This document shows, one piece after another, positions 16,822 to 25,700 of a stretch of 64,000 nt of DNA (its first letter is position 1; the number at the start of each line of letters is the position of its first letter). A program made the translations under genes and the position numbers. Below the pieces are notes generated by a model. That model worked only from the letters and a program-made list of their open reading frames with translations, searched no databases and was not told the DNA's origin. Source of the DNA: Streptomyces griseus (GTDB lineage: Bacteria > Actinomycetota > Actinomycetes > Streptomycetales > Streptomycetaceae). The DNA lies in the NCBI RefSeq assembly GCF_900460065.1, contig NZ_UAVD01000005.1:1-64000 (forward strand), written 5' to 3'.

Positions 16822-18911
16822 CGACGACGGCCCCCGACCCGGCGACGAAGACGCCCGGCCCGGCGGCGGAGGCCACCGCCCCGACCCCCCTGGAGGCGGG
16901 GCGCGACCGGCTCCAGTCCGCGCTGGCCACCCGGCACGCCCGTTCCCCCGAGGGGCTGCCCGCGCCCCACGCCGTGCCGCTCGGGGCCGCCGACGTGCTC
17001 GGCTTCGGCCGCCCGGACCCGTACGCCGGCACCCGGCCGGCCGCCAACGTGCAGCTGACCTCGCGGGCCGTCCTCATCGGCCCCTGGGGCGGCGGGCCCG
17101 ACGCCGCCGCCTGCGGCCAGTGCCTCGCGATGCGCTGGCAGCGGCTGCGCAGCCGGTCCGAGCGCGAGGCCCTGGAGCTGGGGTACGAGCCGCACGGGGC
17201 GGTGCACTGGCCGGTGCTCACCGACTACGCGGTGGACGCCGTCTGGGCCGCGTACCGCGCGGTCCTGACCGACCGCCGCACCCGCCCGGAAGCGGCCCCC
17301 GCCGACCGGAACGCCGCGCCCGGACACACCGGGGCCGCGCCCCCGCCCACGGAGTCCGCGCCCGCGAGCCCGGGCATCGCCCCCGCGCACACCGACGCCA
17401 CCCCCGCCGACCGGGCGCTGCCCCAGGTCACCCGGGTCGACCTGGTCACCCTCGCGACGGCCACCTTCCCGCTGCTGCCCGAACCGCTCTGCCCCGCCTG
17501 CGTCCACGAGGTCCCGGACACGGCGGAGGCCGCCCGGATGCGGCTGACGCCCACCCCCAAACCGGACCCCGACGGCTACCGGCTCCGCACCCTGGACTCC
17601 TACCCGCTGCCGACGGCCGCCCTCGCCAACCCCGTCTGCGGCGCGCTCGGCTCCGACACCTGGATCAACCCCGCCTCCACCACCACCGCCCCCGTCGCCG
17701 GGACCCACTTCGTCCGGGGCTACGCGGGCCTGAACGACGTCACCTGGAGCGGACAGGCCAACCGGTACTCCACCAGCCGCACCCTCGCCCACCTGGAAGG
17801 GCTGGAACGGTACGCGGGCACCCACCGCCGACGCGGCACCACCCCGGTCGTCGACTCCTACGCCAACCTCGCCGGCCAGGCGCTGAACCCCGCCGACTGC
17901 GGCTTCTACACCCCGGCGACCTACGCCGCCGACCCCCTGGTCAGCCCCTTCGACCCGGACCGGGCGATCCCCTGGGTCTGGGGCCACTCCCTGCGCGACG
18001 ACGCCCCGATCCTGGTCCCGTCCCGGCTCGCCCACTACAGCGCGGGCGTCGACGCCGACAACTTCGTCTTCGAGTGCTCCAACGGCTGTGCCACGGGCGG
18101 CAGTCCGGAGGAGGCGATCCTCTTCGCACTCCTCGAACTCGTCGAACGGGACGCCTTCCTCCTCGCCTGGTACGGCCGTGCGCCCCTCACCGCGATCGAC
18201 CTCACCACCGCGACCACCCCCGCCGTCCGCTCGATGCTCGACCGGGCCGCCCTGCACGGCTACGACGTGCACGCCTTCGACACGCGGATGGACCTGGCGG
18301 TCCCCGTCGTCACCGCCCTCGCGGTCCGCCGGGACGGCGGCCCCGGCACCCTGTCGTTCAGCGCCGCGGCCGGCTTCGACCCGGCGGACACGGTGGAGGC
18401 GGCCCTGTCCGAAGTCCTCACCTACATCCCGCACCTGCCCTACCAGGTCACCGAGAGGCTGCCCGAACTGGAGGCGATGGAGAGGGACTTCGGCAAGGTC
18501 CTGCACCTCAAGGACCACGCCCAGCTCTACGGGCTGCCGTCCATGGCCCGGCACGCCGCCACCTACCTGGAGCCGGTCGGCGTCCTCCCGCTGGAGGAGA
18601 CCTTCGCCGACTGGCAGCCGCTGCGCCCCCGCACCGGCGACCTGCTGGACGATCTGCGGCTGCTGCGGGACCGGCTGACGGCCGCGGGGCACGACGTCAT
18701 CGCCGTCGACCAGACGACGCCGGAACAGCACCGGATGGGCCTGCACACCGTGTCCGCCATCGTCCCCGGGCTGCTGCCGCTGGACTTCGGCTGGAGCAGA
18801 CAGCGGGCGCTGACCATGCCCCGCCTGCGGACCGCGCTGCGGGCGGCGGGGCGTCGGGCCGACGACCTGCCGGAGGCGGAGATCAAGGCCGTTCCGCATC
18901 CGTTCCCGTGA
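16818..18911 (+). CDS. YcaO cyclodehydratase 2
   Basis: 697 residues from ATG 16818 (GGAG nine bases upstream). Architecture matches the first YcaO: cysteine pairs Cys99/102 and Cys225/228, then HLEGLERYAG, SNGCATGG, and ELVERDAFLLAWYGRA, ending in the PxPxP-type tail PHPFP. A Pro/Ala insert at about residues 155-195 separates the zinc-binding blocks. The ATP-binding residues visible in copy 1 are also present here, so it is probably active rather than a relic. Two full YcaO copies with one ThiF-type partner suggest separate residue or site preferences on the Ser/Thr/Cys-rich core. Last gene of the operon; a strong terminator follows. Confidence 0.92.
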   Translation: MTTTAPDPATKTPGPAAEATAPTPLEAGRDRLQSALATRHARSPEGLPAPHAVPLGAADVLGFGRPDPYAGTRPAANVQLTSRAVLIGPWGGGPDAAACGQCLAMRWQRLRSRSEREALELGYEPHGAVHWPVLTDYAVDAVWAAYRAVLTDRRTRPEAAPADRNAAPGHTGAAPPPTESAPASPGIAPAHTDATPADRALPQVTRVDLVTLATATFPLLPEPLCPACVHEVPDTAEAARMRLTPTPKPDPDGYRLRTLDSYPLPTAALANPVCGALGSDTWINPASTTTAPVAGTHFVRGYAGLNDVTWSGQANRYSTSRTLAHLEGLERYAGTHRRRGTTPVVDSYANLAGQALNPADCGFYTPATYAADPLVSPFDPDRAIPWVWGHSLRDDAPILVPSRLAHYSAGVDADNFVFECSNGCATGGSPEEAILFALLELVERDAFLLAWYGRAPLTAIDLTTATTPAVRSMLDRAALHGYDVHAFDTRMDLAVPVVTALAVRRDGGPGTLSFSAAAGFDPADTVEAALSEVLTYIPHLPYQVTERLPELEAMERDFGKVLHLKDHAQLYGLPSMARHAATYLEPVGVLPLEETFADWQPLRPRTGDLLDDLRLLRDRLTAAGHDVIAVDQTTPEQHRMGLHTVSAIVPGLLPLDFGWSRQRALTMPRLRTALRAAGRRADDLPEAEIKAVPHPFP

Positions 18912-18935
18912 CCGGGCCCGCGCCGCACGCGCGAC

Positions 18936-18962
18936 GGCCCCCTCCGACCGACGGAGGGGGCC
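18936..18962. terminator. Bidirectional terminator between operon and precursor gene
   Basis: A perfect 11-bp stem (18936-18946 with 18952-18962) with a 5-nt loop, 24 bases after the YcaO stop and 29 bases beyond the precursor stop on the other strand. It can serve both convergent units. Confidence 0.8.
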
Positions 18963-18991
18963 GCGGGCGCACGGAGCGCCGGGCAGCGGGA

Positions 18992-19168
18992 TCAGGCGCT
19001 GCAGGAGGTGGTGCTGGTGGTGCTGGAACAGGTCGACGTCGAGGAGCACGACGTGGAACCGGCGAGGACGACCTCCGAGGCGTCGGAGTAGTCCGAGATC
19101 TCGAAGGTCTCCGACTCCAGCTCCAGGATCTCGTCGGCGAGGGTGGCGAGTTCGGTTTTGGGGGCCAT
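18992..19168 (-). CDS. RiPP precursor peptide (thiazolylpeptide/goadsporin-like type)
   Basis: 58 residues, ATG with GGGAG six to seven bases upstream on the minus strand. The leader (about residues 1-37) is acidic and ends in VVLAG; its FEISDYSDASEV stretch resembles thiopeptide leaders (LEISDY/LEISEF type). The probable core, residues 38-58, begins STSCSS after Gly37. It has Cys at 41, 47 and 56, Ala at 58, and Ser or Thr at every other position: 20 of 21 residues can be cyclised or dehydrated. The gene faces the biosynthetic operon and has its own promoter region with SARP-like repeats. The leader/core boundary is inferred from composition and the preceding AG. Confidence 0.9.
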   Translation of the reverse strand: MAPKTELATLADEILELESETFEISDYSDASEVVLAGSTSCSSTSTCSSTTSTTSCSA

Positions 19169-19235
19169 GGTGATCTCCCTGGTCTCGTGGGGGTCCGGCC
19201 GGCTGCTCCGTCCGGTGCCCGGGTGCTGGACCCAT

Positions 19236-19322
19236 TGCAGGGGTGGCCGCTGTCAGATCGGCCGCGATTTCGCTGTCACATCGCTGGCACCCGGTGGCAG
19301 GGCGTCGGCAGGGCACCTGACA
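19236..19322 (-). promoter_or_regulatory. Precursor promoter with phased SARP-type heptamer repeats
   Basis: Read on the minus strand, related heptamers occur in one orientation: TGTCAGG (19322-19316), TGCCGAC (19310-19304), TGCCACC (19299-19293), TGCCAGC (19289-19283), TGACAGC (19278-19272) and TGACAGC (19255-19249). Spacings are 12, 11, 10, 11 and 23 nt, close to one or two helical turns. About nine bases after the last copy is TGCAAT (19241-19236), placed as expected for the -10 of a SARP-activated promoter. The precursor ATG would then have a leader of about 60 nt. The cluster-encoded SARP is the natural binding candidate. Confidence 0.65.
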
Positions 19323-19351
19323 GCCGTACGGAGCAGGCTCGTCGAGCAGAG

Positions 19352-20689
19352 ATGAGGTGCGCGGTGGTCACAGCGGCCGGAACGACGAAGAACGCGGACG
19401 ACGACAACGGGACACCGGAGCCACGGCGCGGCGGAACGGCGGCGGACGCCCCCCTGCCACGCCCCCTGCTCCGCTCCGCCGTCGAGCTCTACCTCGACCT
19501 GCACGCCCACCCCGAGCTCTCCGGCCACGAGCACCGCACCGCCGCCCGCCTCGCCGCCCGGCTCGCCGGGCACGGCTGCGCGGTCACCCGTTCCGTGGGC
19601 GGCGGCCACGGACTCGTCGGCGTGCTGGACAACGGCCCGGGCCCCACCGTGCTGCTGCGCACCGAGCTGGACGCGCTGCCCGTCACCGAGGCCACCGGAC
19701 TCCCGTACGCCAGCACCGTGCCCGGCGTCATGCACGCCTGCGGCCACGATCTGCACATCGCGGCGGTCGCCGGGGCGGTGGAGCTCCTCGCCGCCTCCCG
19801 CACCACGTGGCGGGGCACGGTCCTGGTCGTCGGCCAGCCGGAGGAGGAGACGCTGAGCGGGGCCCGGTCCCTGCTGGAGGACGGCCGCCTGTACGAGCGC
19901 TTCGGCGTCCCCGACGCGGTCCTCGCCCAGCACGCCGCCCCGCTGCCCGCCGGGACCCTCGCCCACGCGCCGGCCGGCGGGCCGCCCCTGATGGCGGGCA
20001 GCGTCGCCGTCGAGGCGGTCCTGCACGGCCGGGGCGGCCACGCGGCCACCCCGCACCTCAACCTCGACCCGGTCCTGATGGCCGCCGCCACCGTGCTGCG
20101 GCTGCGCACCGTGGTGGCCGAGGCGACCGCGCCCGCCGAACAGGCCGTGCTCACCGTGGGCTCCGTGCGGGCGGGCGAGCGCGGCAACATCACCCCGGAC
20201 CACGCCGAACTCTCCCTCACCATCCGGGCGTTCACCGAACCGGCGCTCGACCGGCTGGCCGCCGCCGCCGAACGCGTCGTGCGGGCCGAGGCCGCCGCGT
20301 CCGGGGCCCCGCGCGCGCCCGAGTTCACCGTCACCGCCCGCTCGCCCGTCCTGCGCCCCGACCCGGCGCTGACCGCCCGGGTGCGCCGGGCGCACGAGGC
20401 GCTCCTCGGGCCCGGCCGGGTGCTGGACCTCGGCGGATCGGCGGCCACCGAGGACTTCCCGCACTACGCGTCGGGCGGGGTCCCGGCCGCGTACTGGATG
20501 CTCGGCACCGCCGGGGCGGGCCCCTGGCGGACCGCCCGCGCCGGGGGCGCGCCCGTACCGCCCAACCACGCCCCCGGTTTCGCCCCCGACGTCAGGGCCG
20601 CCCTGCCCGTCGGCATCAGAGCCCTGGCGGCGGCGGCCCGGCGGGTGCTGGACCCGGGGCCCGCCGGGGACCGGGAGGCGACCTCATGA
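19352..20689 (+). CDS. M20D-type metallopeptidase / amidohydrolase
   Basis: About 445 residues from ATG 19352; GTG 19364 is an alternative with GAGG seven bases upstream. Motifs: ELDALPVTEATGLPY, HACGHDLH (metal and catalytic region with the Cys typical of the M20D branch), GQPEEE, and GRGGHAATPH in the dimerisation domain. Family members hydrolyse N-acyl amino acids or trim C-terminal residues. Divergent from the precursor across the SARP-like repeats and coupled to the following small gene, so it probably belongs to the cluster. A tailoring role such as removing a C-terminal residue or deacylation is inference. Confidence 0.85.
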   Translation: MRCAVVTAAGTTKNADDDNGTPEPRRGGTAADAPLPRPLLRSAVELYLDLHAHPELSGHEHRTAARLAARLAGHGCAVTRSVGGGHGLVGVLDNGPGPTVLLRTELDALPVTEATGLPYASTVPGVMHACGHDLHIAAVAGAVELLAASRTTWRGTVLVVGQPEEETLSGARSLLEDGRLYERFGVPDAVLAQHAAPLPAGTLAHAPAGGPPLMAGSVAVEAVLHGRGGHAATPHLNLDPVLMAAATVLRLRTVVAEATAPAEQAVLTVGSVRAGERGNITPDHAELSLTIRAFTEPALDRLAAAAERVVRAEAAASGAPRAPEFTVTARSPVLRPDPALTARVRRAHEALLGPGRVLDLGGSAATEDFPHYASGGVPAAYWMLGTAGAGPWRTARAGGAPVPPNHAPGFAPDVRAALPVGIRALAAAARRVLDPGPAGDREATS

Positions 20690-20952
20690 CGGCCGGCCGG
20701 ACCGGGACGGCCGACGTCGTCGTCGTACGCCGCGACCGGGCGGCCCCGACCGGGTGGACCACCGTCGTACGGCTGCTGGGGCTGCTGCCCGCGCACTGGG
20801 CCTGCCACGCCGAGGTGGACCAGGACCGGGTGGTCCTGCGGGTCGAGCTGGCCGGGGCGACGGACCCGCCCGCGGTGCGGCGGGCGGTGTCCCGCGTCCT
20901 GGCGGACACGGCCCTGCGCGGCTGGACCGAGGAGGCCCGCACCACCCGCTGA
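20686..20952 (+). CDS. Small protein of unknown function, coupled to M20 peptidase
   Basis: 88 residues; ATG overlaps the peptidase stop (ATGA) with GGGAGG seven bases upstream. Sequence suggests a small alpha/beta fold: HWACHAEVDQDRVVLRVEL (strands), then PPAVRRAVSRVLADTAL (helix) and GWTEE. No signal peptide or membrane segment. Not recognised. Its coupling suggests a partner or regulator of the peptidase. Confidence 0.6.
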   Translation: MTAGRTGTADVVVVRRDRAAPTGWTTVVRLLGLLPAHWACHAEVDQDRVVLRVELAGATDPPAVRRAVSRVLADTALRGWTEEARTTR

Positions 20953-21084
20953 ACGCGCGCCGCGCACCGCCGTCCGCCCCCCTTCCGCCGCGCACGCGCC
21001 GTGCACACCCGGTGCGCCTCCGCCGGGCCCCGCTCGGCCCGCTCGGAAGCGGCTGTGCCGGCACACGCCGATACGCCCCGGGGG

Positions 21085-22077
21085 TCAGATCCAGCCGCGT
21101 TCCCGGGCCAGCAGCGCGGCCTGCGCCCGGCTGGCCGCGCCGAGCGTCTGCATCAGGTCGGCCACGTGCCGCCGGTAGGTCCGCACCGACACCCCCAGCT
21201 CCCGTGCGCCCGCCTCGTCCTTGCCCACCGTGCACATCGACACCAGCACCCGCCGCTCGATGCCGGAGGGCCGGGCGACGGCGGTGTCCCCGCCGATCTC
21301 CGTGCCGTCGTCCGCCCGGGACAGTTCCTCGGCCTGGTCCCAGATCCTCTCGAACAAGGAGATGATGTTGGAGACCAGGCCGGTGCGGTGGGCGAGGAGC
21401 GCGCCCCGGGAGGTGTCGCGCGGGTCCAGCGGGACGAGCGCCGCCCGGCGGTCGTAGACGAGGAGCCGCTCGGTGGTGTCCGCCGTCACCCGGATCGCCG
21501 CCCCGTTCTCGGCCAGCTCCCGCAGATAGGCGGCGGTCGGCGGGTCCTGGAGCGCCACGCTGGAGACGACGTTGCGGATCCGCACCCCGCGCCGCAGGCA
21601 GCGCAGGTCCAGCGGACGGGAGCGGGCGATGTTCTCCGCCGACAACCGGGTGTACGGCTCCACGGACAGGATCTCGTCCCGGGCGAAGAACGCGAGGTCG
21701 TCGATCCGGTTGCGGATCTGGGCGAGTCCCTCCAGCTGTTCGATGCCCTGCGGAGGCGGCGTACGGGCCCCCTGCTCCGCGCGTAGACCATCAATGACGT
21801 GCCGCGACCGGGTGACGCGCTGCAGCTCCTGGTGGAGCGCGTGCAGCCGGACGTCCACCAGCCGGGTCAGGGCCACCTCCGGGTCCGCCGGGAAGATCCG
21901 CCCCTCGGCGTCCTCGGCCCGCAGCAGTCCGAGCTCCTGGAGCCGGGCGATCCGGCCGTGCGCGTCCCGGGGCCGGGAGTGCAGCAGGAGATCGAGGTCG
22001 TCGGCGCGGGTGCCGGGGTTGCGCAGGAAGTGCCGGTAGATCTCTTCCTCGGCCTCCGGGACCCCGAAGACAGACAT
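21085..22077 (-). CDS. LuxR-type HTH regulator with TrmB-like N-terminus
   Basis: 330 residues from ATG 22077 (MSVFGVPEAEEEIYRHFLRN); in-frame codons upstream up to 22263 look non-coding in composition. N-terminal winged helix of the TrmB type (about 1-75), a middle ligand or effector region with SRPLDLRCLRRGVRIRNVVS and TTERLLVYDRRAALVPLDP, and a C-terminal LuxR-like HTH: ELGVSVRTYRRHVADLMQTLGAASRAQAALLARERGWI, described here by its core SVRTYRRHVADLM. Such orphan regulators commonly border RiPP clusters in Streptomyces. Convergent with the 88-residue gene. Probably the second cluster regulator and near the right edge of the island. Confidence 0.85.
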   Translation of the reverse strand: MSVFGVPEAEEEIYRHFLRNPGTRADDLDLLLHSRPRDAHGRIARLQELGLLRAEDAEGRIFPADPEVALTRLVDVRLHALHQELQRVTRSRHVIDGLRAEQGARTPPPQGIEQLEGLAQIRNRIDDLAFFARDEILSVEPYTRLSAENIARSRPLDLRCLRRGVRIRNVVSSVALQDPPTAAYLRELAENGAAIRVTADTTERLLVYDRRAALVPLDPRDTSRGALLAHRTGLVSNIISLFERIWDQAEELSRADDGTEIGGDTAVARPSGIERRVLVSMCTVGKDEAGARELGVSVRTYRRHVADLMQTLGAASRAQAALLARERGWI

Positions 22078-22741
22078 CTCGTTCTCGCCCACGTACGCCC
22101 CCGAATGCCTGATGCCGTGGGGGGCGTACGCCGAGGGGGATCGCCCCACGCCGCCCGCCCCGGCCGCCGCTCGCTCCGCCCGTGCCGTTGACTGTGCCCC
22201 GTACCGCAGGTGTGACGCGACCGCCGACGTACTCGTCCGCGTGTCCGTGCAATGGTCGGGCAAAGACTAGACGCTGGGATCACTCCTGTGAGGATCCCCG
22301 GCACAACTGTGTGCGAGACGGAGATGAACGGTGCGCGACCGTCGACGAGCGGCGGTGTCGGCACGACGGGCGGCGGGGCGGGCGCGAAGCGGGCGCCGGG
22401 CACGGGCATACGGGCGACGTCCCGGGCCCGGAGGCCGGGCGTACGGGCGGGGCCCGGGCGCCGGGGCGGGGACGGGCGCGCCGGGGCGGCACCCCGTCCG
22501 GGCCCCGTCCGGGCCCGGGCCCGGTTCCCGGACGGTGGGGTTCCGGCCGTCGGCCCCGGCCCCTCGCCCGTCGCGGACGCGGCTGTCACCCCCGGGTCGT
22601 ACCCTGGAAGCCACCCCGGCCCCCGGGGGCGCCCGGCGGATCAGGGCCCCCCGACGTGTCGGGCCCTTCGCGTTGCCCCGGTAGCAGCCGGCTGCCGGTG
22701 AACCCTCAGCACCAACCGATCTGATCCCGGACGGAAACTTC
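22078..22741. other. Gene-free stretch between LuxR-type gene and mfd
   Basis: 664 bases of very GC-rich DNA. Open frames exist on both strands but lack ribosome sites and have repetitive Arg/Pro/Gly composition. Visible structure: an inverted repeat GCACA-ACTG-TGTGC at 22301-22314, possibly an operator, and an imperfect hairpin at about 22632-22665 (AGGGCC...GGCCCT) ahead of mfd. It is the probable right boundary of the RiPP island. Confidence 0.5.
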
Positions 22742-25700
22742 ATGAGCCTGCACGGTCTGCTGGATGTCGTCGTTACGGACCCGGCGCTCGCCGAGGCGGT
22801 GAAGGCCGCCGGGGACGGGCACCGGGCCCACGTCGACCTGGTGGGCCCGCCCGGTGCGCGGCCGTTCGCCGTGGCGGCGCTGGCCCGGCAGACCGGCCGC
22901 ACCGTGCTGGCCGTCACCGCGACGGGCCGGGAGGCCGAGGACCTGGCCGCCGCGCTGCGCACGCTGCTGCCGCCGGACACGATCGCGGAGTACCCGTCCT
23001 GGGAGACCCTGCCGCACGAACGGCTCTCGCCCCGCTCGGACACCGTGGGCCGCCGCCTCGCGGTGCTGCGGCGGCTCGCCCACCCGCGCGCGGACGACCC
23101 GGAGACCGGCCCGGTCTCCGTCGTCGTCGCGCCGATCCGCTCCGTGCTCCAGCCACAGGTCAAGGGGCTCGGCGAGCTGGAGCCGGTGGCCCTGGCCGGC
23201 GGGCAGAGCGCGGATCTGGGGGAGGTGGTGGACGCACTGGCGGCCGCCGCGTACTCCCGGGTCGAACTGGTCGAGAAGCGCGGCGAGTTCGCCGTGCGCG
23301 GCGGGATCCTCGACGTCTTCCCGCCGACCGAGGAGCACCCCCTGCGGGTGGAGTTCTGGGGCGACGAGGTCGAGGAGATCCGCTACTTCAAGATCGCCGA
23401 CCAGCGGTCCCTGGAGGTCGCCGCGCACGGGCTCTGGGCGCCGCCCTGCCGCGAGCTGCTGCTGACCGACGAGGTGCGGGAGCGGGCGGCGGCCCTCGCC
23501 GAGGCCCACCCGGAGCTGGGCGAGCTGCTCGGCAAGATCGCCGAGGGCATCGCGGTCGAGGGCATGGAGTCCCTGGCCCCGGTCCTGGTCGACGAGATGG
23601 AGCTGCTGCTCGACGTGCTGCCCGAGGACGCGATGGCGATCGTCTGCGACCCGGAGCGGGTGCGGACGCGGGCGGCCGACCTGGTCGCCACGAGCCAGGA
23701 GTTCCTCCAGGCGTCGTGGGCGGCGAGCGCGGGCGGCGGCGAGGCCCCCATCGACGTGGGCGCGGCCTCGCTGTGGGGCATCGCGGACGTCCGGGACCGG
23801 GCCCGCGAGCTGGACATGATGTGGTGGTCGATCTCGCCGTTCGCGGCCGACGCCGCCGACCACGACGAGGACACCCTCCAGCTCTCCATGCACGCCCCCG
23901 AGGCGTACCGGGGCGACACCGCGCGGGCGCTCGCCGACACCAAGGGCTGGCTGGCCGACGGCTGGCGCACGGTGTACGTGACGGAGGGCCAGGGCCTCGC
24001 CAACCGTACGGTCGAGGTGCTGAGCGGCGAGGGCATCGCGGCCCGGCTCACCCCGGACCTCACCGAGGTCACCCCCTCCCTGGTGCACGTCTCCTGCGGG
24101 GCCATCGAGCAGGGCTTCGTCGACCCGGCGCTGAAGCTCGCCGTGCTCACCGAGACGGACCTGACCGGCCAGCGCACCGCCACCAAGGACCTGGGCCGGA
24201 TGCCGGCCCGCCGCAGGAAGACGATCGACCCGCTGACGCTGGAGGTCGGCGACTACATCGTCCACGAGCAGCACGGTGTGGGCCGGTACGTGGAGATGGT
24301 GCAGCGCACGGTCCAGGGCGCGACCCGCGAATACCTCCTCGTCGAGTACGCCCCCGCCAAGCGCGGCCAGCCGGGCGACCGCCTCTACATCCCGACCGAC
24401 CAGCTGGAGCAGGTCACCAAGTACGTCGGCGGCGAGGCCCCGACGCTGCACCGGCTCGGCGGCGCGGACTGGACGAAGACGAAGCAGCGGGCGAAGAAGG
24501 CGGTCAAGGAGATCGCCGCCGACCTGATCAAGCTCTACTCCGCCCGGATGGCGGCCCCCGGCCACGCCTTCGGCGCGGACACCCCCTGGCAGCGGGAGCT
24601 GGAGGACGCCTTCCCGTACGCGGAGACGCCCGACCAGCTGTCCACGATCGCCGAGGTCAAGGAGGACATGGAGAAGACGGTCCCGATGGACCGGCTGATC
24701 TGCGGCGACGTCGGCTACGGCAAGACGGAGATCGCGGTCCGGGCCGCGTTCAAGGCGGTCCAGGACGGCAAGCAGGTGGCGGTCCTGGTCCCGACGACCC
24801 TGCTGGTCCAGCAGCACTACGGCACCTTCACCGAGCGCTACTCCCAGTTCCCGGTCAACGTGAGGGCGCTGAGCCGCTTCCAGTCGGAGACGGAATCCAG
24901 AGCGACCCTCGAAGGCCTCAGGGACGGTGCCGTCGACCTGGTCATCGGCACCCACCGCCTCTTCTCCTCCGAGACGAAGTTCAAGGACCTCGGCCTGGTC
25001 ATCGTGGACGAGGAGCAGCGGTTCGGCGTCGAGCACAAGGAGCAGCTGAAGAAGCTCCGCGCCAACGTGGACGTGCTCACGATGTCCGCGACCCCCATCC
25101 CCCGTACGCTCGAAATGGCGGTCACCGGCATCCGCGAGATGTCCACGATCACCACCCCGCCGGAGGAGCGCCACCCGGTCCTCACCTTCGTCGGCCCGTA
25201 CGAGGAGAAGCAGATCGGCGCGGCGGTCCGCCGCGAACTCCTGCGCGAGGGCCAGGTCTTCTACATCCACAACCGGGTCGAGTCCATCGACCGGGCCGCC
25301 GCCCGCCTCCGCGAGATCGTCCCGGAGGCCAGGATCGCCACGGCCCACGGCCAGATGTCGGAGGCCGCCCTGGAGCAGGTGGTGGTGGACTTCTGGGAGA
25401 AGAAGTTCGACGTCCTGGTCTCCACGACGATCGTCGAGTCCGGCATCGACATCTCCAACGCGAACACCCTGATCGTGGAGCGCGGGGACAACTTCGGCCT
25501 CTCCCAACTCCACCAGCTGCGCGGCCGGGTGGGCCGGGGCCGCGACCGGGGGTACGCCTACTTCCTCTACCCGCCCGAGAAGCCCCTGACCGAGACGGCC
25601 CACGAACGCCTGGCCACCATCGCCCAGCACACGGAGATGGGCGCGGGCATGTACGTGGCGATGAAGGACCTGGAGATCCGCGGCGCGGGCAACCTGCTCG

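Noticed and set aside
19143..19355. 70-residue plus-strand open frame over the precursor promoter
   Set aside because: It runs antisense through the precursor start and the phased repeats, and has no coding signs.
22324..22701. Possible small plus-strand gene before mfd
   Set aside because: Translation is Gly/Arg/Pro-rich without any motif and the start lacks a ribosome site.
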